Assembly (NCBI GenBank): GCA_903905285.1
Contig: CAIVFQ010000084.1
Coordinates: forward strand, 1 to 5,261
DNA length: 5,261 nt
Source: an uncultured Alphaproteobacteria bacterium
Lineage (GTDB): Bacteria; Pseudomonadota; Alphaproteobacteria; Paracaedibacterales; CAIULA01
Reading direction: 5' to 3'
The position numbers were made by a program, and so were the translations under genes. The notes beneath the pieces were generated by a model. The model saw only the letters and a program-made list of their open reading frames with translations. It was not told the DNA's origin and made no database searches. Positions 1-5,191 of this stretch are shown piece by piece; the first letter of the stretch is position 1; each line of letters starts with the position of its first letter.

Positions 1-77
1 AACGAAAACGATATAACGTAAAATTCAAAATCATCGCTGGAATCGTCAATCTCAAAAATGGATTCGCTATAGCCTAA
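1..77 (+). CDS. IS transposase, C-terminal fragment (DDE_Tnp_4 / IS5-type), 5' end outside the window
   Basis: The frame beginning at base 3 reads 24 codons to a TAA at 75-77. The peptide begins RKRYNVKFKIIAGIVNLKNG. A basic R-K-R-Y/F stretch followed by a hydrophobic 'IIAGIVN' helix is the usual C-terminal end of IS5-group DDE transposases, where the equivalent text resembles RNRRKRF..RFNLIAGIYN. The other two plus-strand frames are broken by early stops (19-21 and 14-16). The catalytic DDE residues would lie to the left and are not visible. The position, about 50 bases inside the terminal repeat and pointing toward it, is what is expected for the 3' end of such a gene. Family assignment rests on a short fragment plus the IS context. 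Confidence 0.7.
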   Translation, partial: RKRYNVKFKIIAGIVNLKNGFAIA

Positions 78-128
78 ACAAAAAATAGGGGAATGGGGAT
101 CATGTCACTCTCTTGCAACAAACTACCT

Positions 129-146
129 CGACTTACGCAGCAGGTC
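129..146 (-). repeat. Right terminal inverted repeat (IRR) of the left IS
   Basis: Read on the minus strand this is GACCTGCTGCGTAAGTCG. It matches GAGCTGCTGCGTAAGTTG at 5117-5134 on the plus strand at 16 of 18 positions, with a perfect 13-base core. Four bases outside the repeat also agree (ATAA on both sides), of which TAA can be explained by a shared TNA target preference. The repeat contains the stop codon and last few codons of the secreted-protein gene. Confidence 0.75.
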
Positions 147-1332
147 TTATAAATCTTTCAGCTATTAAAGCCCCTAAAACACTTCCTAAATCACCTGTTG
201 TTCTTCTTTCTCTACCAACCCCAAAAAGAGCAACCCCACGTAGATAGGGGCTTCTAAGGTCTATGCCTTGCCCTTCACTTCTTATCCTTGCTAAAGATCG
301 CCCGAAGTTTTCTCTGTTCCAACCAGTGGGGGTTATCCCTCCAGACGAAGAACCAGAAATTGACAATGCCGTTTTAAAAGTGACTCCCATACCTGTAAAA
401 ACTCTAAAAATATTCTGCAGTTTTTTGCAACTTGTGAAGTGCTGCCATTGACAACTTTCTGGTGATTCTGTGGAACCATCACGCGTCCAACAAGCACCTT
501 TGGATTGATGCAGACAGGAATTTCCATGACAATAGGCGTCAATAATTAAATAGCTTTGAGAGTGCACACGAACTGCATCGACTAGCTTTCCAAATTCACC
601 AAATGCCCCTTCTGCAGGAGATTCTGCAGTTCTTTTTGACATATCAATAAGCCAATCATGAATTCTACTGCATGACATATAAACAGAAACAGGCACTCTT
701 AATCTACCGTTAATCGCTGCCACCAGGTCAGCGTGAAACCCTAATAGGCTGTCGGATCCATCAGAATGGCAGATAGGTTCAATATCGACAGAAACTGAAT
801 GGGGGGTGTGTCTTGTTTCCCCAATAAGTGCTTCAAATGTGTTGATGATATCTGTTACAAGCGGTCTTCTCTGTCTTTCATCAAATGATGGTAATAGCCG
901 GTTCGTACCTTTATCCACCAGCTCTGCATGTTTTTTAAGACACGTATCTAAAAGCCATGTATGGCGATATCCATCTGCTTCGGGAAATTGTTTGAACATT
1001 GCATGGATTATGTGAACTGTGGTATCAAACGGCTCTCTATCTTGAGCAGAATTGTGAGATTTCGGGTATGCCCTAACCGTTCCATCATCTTCCCTTTTAA
1101 AGCCCACTGCCCAATAGATAAGTTCCACGGGGGAGGAAGGGTTGGCATTCAAGGGGCTAAGATCAAATCCCGCAATATCAGTAACTGTTCGAGGATAAAG
1201 GTAGACAGACATTCCGGCAGACGAACTACCTCTATCGTCTAAGCGGTCAGGGGCGGCAGCGGATGCACAAAGCGAGTCCATACCATTGGATAAGAAGAAG
1301 GTTAATAACAATACAAAAGGCTTGATAAACAT
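133..1332 (-). CDS. Secreted cysteine-rich protein of unknown family, possible TIM-barrel (glycosidase-like) fold; 3' end lies in the IS repeat
   Basis: The product has 399 residues and I do not recognise the family with certainty. It starts with an export signal: MFIK, a hydrophobic core PFVLLLTFFL (5-14), then a small-residue stretch CASAAA (22-27) suited to signal peptidase I. The mature part has eight cysteines (131, 188, 221, 268, 273, 281, 294, 302), an even number that fits disulfides outside the cytoplasm. Short hydrophobic strands alternate with helices: VELIYWAVGF (69-78), SVSVDIEPI (179-187), VPVSVYMSC (213-221), SYLIIDAYC (260-268) and GVALFGVGRE (366-375). This is a TIM-barrel-like pattern. 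D183 and E185 in VDIEP resemble the acidic pair at a strand end in GH18-type hydrolases, but the full DGxDxDxE motif is absent, so catalysis is only a suggestion. ATG at 1332 is chosen over an upstream GTG at 1368 because AGAGG lies 7 bases before it and it gives a clean signal peptide. The gene follows the NB-ARC gene by 50 bases, so the two are probably co-transcribed. The last residues (RPAA) and the TAA are encoded by the IS end, so the native C-terminus is lost or altered. Confidence 0.85.
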   Translation of the reverse strand: MFIKPFVLLLTFFLSNGMDSLCASAAAPDRLDDRGSSSAGMSVYLYPRTVTDIAGFDLSPLNANPSSPVELIYWAVGFKREDDGTVRAYPKSHNSAQDREPFDTTVHIIHAMFKQFPEADGYRHTWLLDTCLKKHAELVDKGTNRLLPSFDERQRRPLVTDIINTFEALIGETRHTPHSVSVDIEPICHSDGSDSLLGFHADLVAAINGRLRVPVSVYMSCSRIHDWLIDMSKRTAESPAEGAFGEFGKLVDAVRVHSQSYLIIDAYCHGNSCLHQSKGACWTRDGSTESPESCQWQHFTSCKKLQNIFRVFTGMGVTFKTALSISGSSSGGITPTGWNRENFGRSLARIRSEGQGIDLRSPYLRGVALFGVGRERRTTGDLGSVLGALIAERFIRPAA

Positions 1333-1339
1333 GACGGTA

Positions 1340-1344
1340 CCTCT
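1340..1344 (-). promoter_or_regulatory. Shine-Dalgarno site for the secreted-protein gene
   Basis: On the minus strand AAAAGAGGT precedes the ATG at 1332, with AGAGG 7 bases upstream. This decides the start in favour of the ATG and against the in-frame GTG at 1368, which would place twelve mostly polar and basic residues in front of the signal peptide. Confidence 0.6.
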
Positions 1345-1382
1345 TTTAGATTTATAATTGCGATACACAGGGGCACCCTATT

Positions 1383-4300
1383 TCAGGCAATCTCATTTTT
1401 CAAGGTTAAACTTTTTACAAAAGGATGCGAATCACCATAGATGGCAGAAAATATAGACGTGCTGTGCTGACAGCACAGTTTCAGATCCTGTAGGGTAGCG
1501 CGAACAACAGAATCAAAAACCATTTTTGACTCCAGATCTTGATAGACTTTGTTATCAAGGAATGATTTGCAAAAATCTTTTATCTTTCTAAAGAAATCAG
1601 AAAAGTGTTCTGCAGATTTTTCTAGATCATTTTGCTTATATTTAACGATGGCTGCTATATAAAAACATTGTGAGTAGAGCAAATCCGCATAGGGATTTAC
1701 TCCTCTTTTAACTAGGTTTAGGACCGCCTGACAATCTTCGTAAGCTTGATCAAGTTTTCCCAATCTAAGACGCGCTTCAGCGCGAAAAACTTTTGTTTGC
1801 CAAGTCGTTAGGGCTAATGCTCCTAATGCTTTTTCAGAGAAGTTGAGAGCCATTGTAAATTTCTTTTCAGCTGCCTCAACTTGGTTCATCCTTAACAGAG
1901 CTTCCCCCGTATGTGCATCGATATCAGTTTTGGAAAAGCCTTTACTCCCTTCAAAGGAACCTCTCTCAATAATGTATTCAGCTTCTTTCAGTCCTTTAGT
2001 GAGGGCTTCTTCATATCGACCTAATCGGTTATAAATTAATGCTAACTTTGATTTGCTTCTTAGAACAGAAGCAGTAAGTAAGGCGGGATTCTTTTCGTTG
2101 GTTTCACAGAAAAGATGGGAAGCATTCAAGATCTTAAGAGATTCTAAAATATATTTTTCTGCCTGATAGGCTTCCTTCCTATTAATATAAGTTTTGCTGT
2201 AGAGAGAAGCTAGTTGAATGTAAATTTCAGCTTCAGCTTCTCGTTTTCTCAAAGAATTATCATCTTCAGGCAGAGTGTTTAAGGCCTTTTCATAACAATT
2301 CTTTGCCTTTTCAAAATCATTTTTTTCAGAATAAGCAACCCCTATCACTTTCATATTTTCTGCTTTTACAATTCTAAATTCACGGGTGTTATCACAAAAA
2401 GTTATACTCTTTCGACAGTAGGTTATTCCTTCTTCTAGTTCTCCCAGATCAACACATACTCCGCCCAAAGTCTTTAGAAGAAGCGCTAATGTGGAAGGCT
2501 TCATGTGCTTGTAATAAGCATCTGTTGAAAATAACCGGGAAAGATATTGTTTTGATAAAAGTAAGTGACTAAGGCAACGTCTGTAAATATCGCCTATTGG
2601 CAATAATAAATCACCGGTACATCGATCTCTTAATGCATTTGAAATCCCCATATCTGGGAGTTTTTTTATTAAGGCCTCAAAATGAGGAAGTAGTAATTTT
2701 TTATAATCACAATCTTTTTTTTCAAAAATGTTCAACTTATTGATACACGTGCTCAGCTTATCAAAGAATATTCCTTTTTCATTATCTGGTAATAAGCTTT
2801 TAAAAAAGATCAATCCTATCGACTGTGTGCTGCGGTGCAGGGAAAAGGTGTGACTGGAATTTTTTTGTCCTATAGAAAATTCATGGGTAATAAGTGCATG
2901 CTTTCTAAGGTTATAGAGAAACTGTTCAACAACTGACGCTTCTTTATAGGACTCTAAAAAAGATTTTGGGATATTCTGAGAGTCCAGAAGGCAGATTAAT
3001 AAAAGTAATTCTTTAAAATCAGGACTAACTTGTATTGTTTTTTCTAAAGAAGTACTGATAATTCCGTACCGTGTTTTTGTGTAATTATTAACACTTTTCA
3101 AAAGAGATTCTTGGGTTTTGTCAAACTCTTTAGTGAATTTTTGAATTCTTTCCAGATATTGATCACAAGAAATATGCGTGTTTTTAATATAGGAAGCTGC
3201 AATAAAAACATCGAGAGGAAACAAAGGAATCTGCTTTAAAAAATGACTGAGATTCGTCCTAATCTCTTCTGTCAGTTGGTTTGGCTTTTGGTTGTACAGG
3301 ATTTTACTTACCAGTATTAAAGCATCAGATTCTATGAATTCATGAACGGGAACGATATTGCTCGGGTTGACGTAGGTTGTGTTTGCAATGGTTTGGTTGC
3401 GTGTTGAGAGTATGACGCGTCCTGATCCCCATACCTGTGAATCCTGTGGAAAGAACCTCTTAATATCGGATAGATTATCTACGTTATCGTAAATCAAGAA
3501 CCAAGAAGGTATGCTTTTTAGACTGTTCCTGACGAACACTAAGAGGTGTTTTTCTCTTTCATTACAGTCTTGTGTTTTTTGAATTAACTCAAGTTCGCTC
3601 TTGGCTTGGAGAGTTTGGGCCAAACTATAGGCTAAATCAAATAATGAAGTAACAAGACTTTCCCGTGTTTCAGCATTCAATTCCCATACCACTGAATGCT
3701 GCTGAGAGCGGGCATAATGGCGTGCCAACGTTGTTTTTCCAGCTCCACCAGACCCGACAAGAGCAACAATTTGAATGCTGGCATGTTGCATTTTATAATT
3801 GTCATCTATTTGTTTAAGAAGATCGGGTCGATCAAGGTAGGTCTGTTCCTGTGGCAGAGGCAGTTCAGAACGTAGAGACATAACAGCAGAATCTGCCTGT
3901 TTATGTTCTCTTGATTGATAGTGTGTCCATAAAGAGAAGAGCAAGGCCGCGACACTGGCAATACCACCACCTATGGTAATTATGTAAGAAAACGAAGACG
4001 ACGGCCGCCAAAAAGGATTGGGTAAGGGGATGTGATGTTGTTGTGTGAATGACACTTCACCCCCCTCAAGGGTTTCAACTTGTTCTTTAAAGGAAGCAAA
4101 AAGTTGTTCGAGATTGGATGATAAATAAGGAAACAGCTTCTTTATGATCTGAAATACAATCTCGTAATAGGAACTCTGTTCTCCTATGGATAAAAGCAAC
4201 CCTTCCGGAGTTTTATCTTGGTCAAGATCTTGGCTTGCTCCTTGGGTTAGATAGATAATCGAACCGGGTTTTTTGTTGGCCTGATGCACAAGAACTTCTC

Positions 4301-4499
4301 TCAGAAAGTCACCTCCACAACTCAGCAAGGGACAAATAATACCATCAACAGATTCAGGGTTTTTTATATACTTTCCTCCATTGGAGGAAACGAGCCCTCC
4401 AGGATTCAATAGGGTAATCTGGAAACGGGCCAGAGAGAGATGCTTCTCTAGTTTTTTTATCAAGTCTTGTTCTGCGGAAAGAGGGGAAGAGACGATCAA
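1383..4499 (-). CDS. NB-ARC (STAND) NTPase with N-terminal alpha/beta domain, hydrophobic helix and C-terminal TPR repeats; probably the main part of a frameshifted HTH-NB-ARC-TPR gene
   Basis: The longest reading is 1038 residues from a TTG at 4499. Residues 1-85 alternate strands and helices (LIVSS, QITLL, VDGIICPLLS, SIIYLTQ), a Rossmann/TIR-like pattern. Residues 171-191 form a hydrophobic, Gly-rich helix followed by basic residues. The NB-ARC core follows: P-loop GSGGAGKTT (249-257), Walker B WFLIYDNVD (333-341), a GSGRVILSTRN sensor motif (358-368), a GLPL-like IPLFPL (424-429) and an MHD-like FSLHR (552-556) in the winged-helix region. From about 670 to 975 there are roughly seven TPR units, for example LGELEEGITYCRKSI, KNDFEKAKNCYEKAL, LGRYEEALTKGLKEA and LGKLDQAYEDCQAVL. 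In STAND proteins the repeats usually sense a ligand, ATP binding drives oligomerisation, and the N-terminal domain acts as output. The TTG has no convincing ribosome site. A stop in this frame lies at 4521-4523, and the first in-frame ATG (3881) would drop the alpha/beta and hydrophobic parts. The natural start is more likely the ATG at 4839, joined through the C8 tract. Confidence 0.85.
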   Translation of the reverse strand: MIVSSPLSAEQDLIKKLEKHLSLARFQITLLNPGGLVSSNGGKYIKNPESVDGIICPLLSCGGDFLREVLVHQANKKPGSIIYLTQGASQDLDQDKTPEGLLLSIGEQSSYYEIVFQIIKKLFPYLSSNLEQLFASFKEQVETLEGGEVSFTQQHHIPLPNPFWRPSSSFSYIITIGGGIASVAALLFSLWTHYQSREHKQADSAVMSLRSELPLPQEQTYLDRPDLLKQIDDNYKMQHASIQIVALVGSGGAGKTTLARHYARSQQHSVVWELNAETRESLVTSLFDLAYSLAQTLQAKSELELIQKTQDCNEREKHLLVFVRNSLKSIPSWFLIYDNVDNLSDIKRFFPQDSQVWGSGRVILSTRNQTIANTTYVNPSNIVPVHEFIESDALILVSKILYNQKPNQLTEEIRTNLSHFLKQIPLFPLDVFIAASYIKNTHISCDQYLERIQKFTKEFDKTQESLLKSVNNYTKTRYGIISTSLEKTIQVSPDFKELLLLICLLDSQNIPKSFLESYKEASVVEQFLYNLRKHALITHEFSIGQKNSSHTFSLHRSTQSIGLIFFKSLLPDNEKGIFFDKLSTCINKLNIFEKKDCDYKKLLLPHFEALIKKLPDMGISNALRDRCTGDLLLPIGDIYRRCLSHLLLSKQYLSRLFSTDAYYKHMKPSTLALLLKTLGGVCVDLGELEEGITYCRKSITFCDNTREFRIVKAENMKVIGVAYSEKNDFEKAKNCYEKALNTLPEDDNSLRKREAEAEIYIQLASLYSKTYINRKEAYQAEKYILESLKILNASHLFCETNEKNPALLTASVLRSKSKLALIYNRLGRYEEALTKGLKEAEYIIERGSFEGSKGFSKTDIDAHTGEALLRMNQVEAAEKKFTMALNFSEKALGALALTTWQTKVFRAEARLRLGKLDQAYEDCQAVLNLVKRGVNPYADLLYSQCFYIAAIVKYKQNDLEKSAEHFSDFFRKIKDFCKSFLDNKVYQDLESKMVFDSVVRATLQDLKLCCQHSTSIFSAIYGDSHPFVKSLTLKNEIA

Positions 4500-4839
4500 G
4501 CAACGGGGGGGGTCTTTGGATCAGACGTGCAATATCTTGCAAACAGCGTTTAAAGTGAGATTCAATGAGAAAGCCTACATAATGTTTTTTGAAAGCCAGA
4601 AAATGAGGGGACTGCTCAGCTAGATGAATTAAATCTTCTCGTGAATTACGCTCAAATTTTATCATCAGGGATCGTAAATGTGTTTCAACGGTTCGGTGTG
4701 ACATCACCAAAAAGAGAGCAACGGATTTATTGGATTTTCCACTCAACAAACAGGATAAAATATCAACTTCACGCCGTGTCAATGAGACACCGTTGAGAGA
4801 CTTAATAGGGTGAAGATCAATCGAAGCGTCTTTGATCAT
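4354..4839 (-). CDS. LuxR/GerE-type helix-turn-helix protein; N-terminal part of the interrupted HTH-NB-ARC-TPR gene
   Basis: The frame as read gives 161 residues. Residues 20-74 are a clear LuxR-type HTH: LTRREVDILSCLLSGKSNK, then the recognition-helix region SHRTVETHLRSLMIKF and a closing NSREDLIHLA. The conserved E24, G34, T50-V51-E52 and H54 are present. The domain should bind DNA in the cytoplasm. Residues 75-109 are helical linker. From P110, encoded by the C8 tract, the text becomes rich in Arg, Pro and Ser with no secondary-structure pattern and ends at 4354-4356, which looks like out-of-frame translation. Deleting one C would continue QR-PPRC-LIVSSPLSAEQ into the NB-ARC frame and give 1151 residues. 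The frame overlaps the NB-ARC frame by 146 bases, unusually long for two separate genes. ATG 4839 is the first standard start after a stop at 4924-4926. If truncated as read, the product could still be a stand-alone DNA-binding protein. Confidence 0.85.
   Translation of the reverse strand: MIKDASIDLHPIKSLNGVSLTRREVDILSCLLSGKSNKSVALFLVMSHRTVETHLRSLMIKFERNSREDLIHLAEQSPHFLAFKKHYVGFLIESHFKRCLQDIARLIQRPPPLLDRLFPSFRRTRLDKKTREASLSGPFPDYPIESWRARFLQWRKVYKKP
4505..4512 (-). other. C8 homopolymer tract at the frame junction (candidate slippage or phase-variation site)
   Basis: The plus strand shows eight consecutive G residues, so the coding strand has CCCCCCCC followed by G. With eight C the HTH frame runs into a 52-residue tail and stops. 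With seven (or ten) C it fuses to the NB-ARC frame. The NB-ARC frame is closed by TGA at 4521-4523 and the HTH frame ends at 4354-4356, so a frame switch is possible only between about 4520 and 4357. The tract lies at the upstream edge of that interval, exactly where the HTH frame loses protein-like character. Confidence 0.75.
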
Positions 4840-4880
4840 TGCCTTGATACCCCCTCTTGTTGCGTTCGTTTGTGATTCAT
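4836..4880 (-). CDS. Possible 14-codon leader peptide overlapping the HTH start (ATGA)
   Basis: An ATG at 4880 opens a frame encoding MNHKRTQQEGVSRQ. Its TGA (4838-4836) overlaps the ATG of the HTH gene (4839-4837) as ATGA, the layout typical of translational coupling. It has no convincing ribosome site of its own and such a short frame can arise by chance, so it is a weak candidate. If used, terminating ribosomes could help initiate the regulator. Confidence 0.2.
   Translation of the reverse strand: MNHKRTQQEGVSRQ
4850..4857 (-). promoter_or_regulatory. Probable Shine-Dalgarno site for the HTH start at 4839
   Basis: The minus strand reads AGAGGGGG about 10 bases before the ATG at 4839. It is purine-rich and at acceptable, slightly long spacing. 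No comparable site precedes the TTG at 4499, which supports 4839 as the only real translation start for the whole regulator region. Confidence 0.5.
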
Positions 4881-4973
4881 GACCAATTCTTATCGTTTTA
4901 AAGCTGCTTTGATTAGTCTTTCTTCAAAATTGGAGAGCTTCCTGTTATCAAATTCGCGTGTCTATCTGTCACC

Positions 4974-5002
4974 TATATAAACGAATTCTTTGTTCTAATG
5001 AA
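4974..5002 (-). promoter_or_regulatory. Candidate sigma-70-like promoter for the regulator/secreted-protein operon
   Basis: On the minus strand TTCATT (5002-4997) and TATATA (4979-4974) are separated by 17 bases. The -10 matches the consensus at 4 of 6 positions and the -35 at 3 of 6. It would give an untranslated leader of roughly 130 bases before the ATG at 4839. In AT-rich DNA such matches are common, so confidence is low. The rest of 4840-5116 shows no other convincing gene or structure. Confidence 0.3.
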
Positions 5003-5116
5003 GCAATTTAGCACCTGTAAGGGGATAGGTAGGGCATGCCGGTTGGTTCTGTCGCAATTTTTTTAACGAACGAATTGATGGTTACTTTTGGACATAATTA
5101 TGCTGCCAGTGCATAA

Positions 5117-5134
5117 GAGCTGCTGCGTAAGTTG
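5117..5134 (+). repeat. Left terminal inverted repeat (IRL) of the right IS
   Basis: GAGCTGCTGCGTAAGTTG matches the reverse complement of 129-146 at 16 of 18 positions. The two mismatches are at the third base and near the inner end, typical of IRL/IRR divergence within one IS. Beyond the repeat the two ends are unrelated, as expected for the left and right ends of an element. Confidence 0.75.
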
Positions 5135-5160
5135 CAATTTAGATAAAATAGTGAGAGTTT

Positions 5161-5191
5161 TGAGGGAAAACCGACCAAGGTAGTTCCCTCA
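5161..5191 (+). promoter_or_regulatory. Hairpin over the ribosome site and start codon of the IS transposase
   Basis: TGAGGGAA (5161-5168) and TTCCCTCA (5184-5191) form a perfect 8-bp stem with a 15-base loop. The last base of the stem is the A of the transposase ATG, and the likely ribosome site AAGG (5177-5180) sits in the loop. Such a structure could limit transposase translation from mRNA, a common self-restraint in IS elements. No T-run follows, so it is not an intrinsic terminator. Confidence 0.5.

Larger units (their letters stand above)
1..146 (+). mobile_element. Right end of an IS5-family-like insertion sequence (partial, continues left of the window)
   Basis: This segment holds the end of a transposase reading frame (stop at 75-77), about 50 bases of non-coding sequence and a terminal repeat at 129-146. 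The repeat matches, in inverted orientation, the left end of a second element at 5117-5134. The boundary at 146 is set by where the two ends stop matching in a consistent way. The triplet just outside it is TTA (147-149), which fits the TNA target duplication known for the IS427/IS1031/ISL2 branches of IS5. The far end is outside the window, so completeness and activity cannot be judged. Confidence 0.75.

Noticed and set aside
78..132. Intrinsic terminator downstream of the secreted gene
   Set aside because: Only a 4-bp CCTA/TAGG pairing is visible, with no GC-rich stem and properly placed T-run on the minus strand.
148..1332. Lipoprotein signal at the cysteine in the signal peptide (MDSLC, residue 22)
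   Set aside because: The residues before the cysteine (D-S-L-C) do not fit a lipobox well and an Ala-rich signal peptidase I site follows directly.
1333..1368. In-frame GTG at 1368 as the start of the secreted-protein gene
   Set aside because: It adds twelve polar/basic residues before the signal peptide and lacks a ribosome site, while the ATG at 1332 has AGAGG at good spacing.
263..2034. Several open frames of 60-95 codons on the strand opposite the secreted and NB-ARC genes, and one in another frame of the same strand (333-542)
   Set aside because: All lie inside well-supported genes, show no domain pattern and have no convincing ribosome sites. They are shadows of the real genes.
3879..3881. 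Internal ATG (residue 207 of the NB-ARC frame) as an alternative start giving NTPase-TPR only
   Set aside because: No ribosome site precedes it, and the region upstream has clear protein-like character (strands, hydrophobic helix).
4381..4623. 80-codon plus-strand frame across the HTH/NB-ARC junction
   Set aside because: It overlaps the regulator antisense, has no recognisable motif, and is open mainly because the coding strand is.
5036..5116. 26-codon plus-strand frame MPVGSVAIFLTN... ending at the right IS border
   Set aside because: Short, without a clear ribosome site at normal spacing or any recognisable family. Its stop is simply the TAA next to the IS end. Kept only as a remote possibility of a gene fragment.
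129..5134. The 22-base inverted match read as a duplicated C-terminus of the secreted gene (a paralogue remnant at 5113-5130)
   Set aside because: No further similarity extends upstream of the right copy, while both copies sit at the expected distance from transposase fragments. A terminal repeat explains all the observations.
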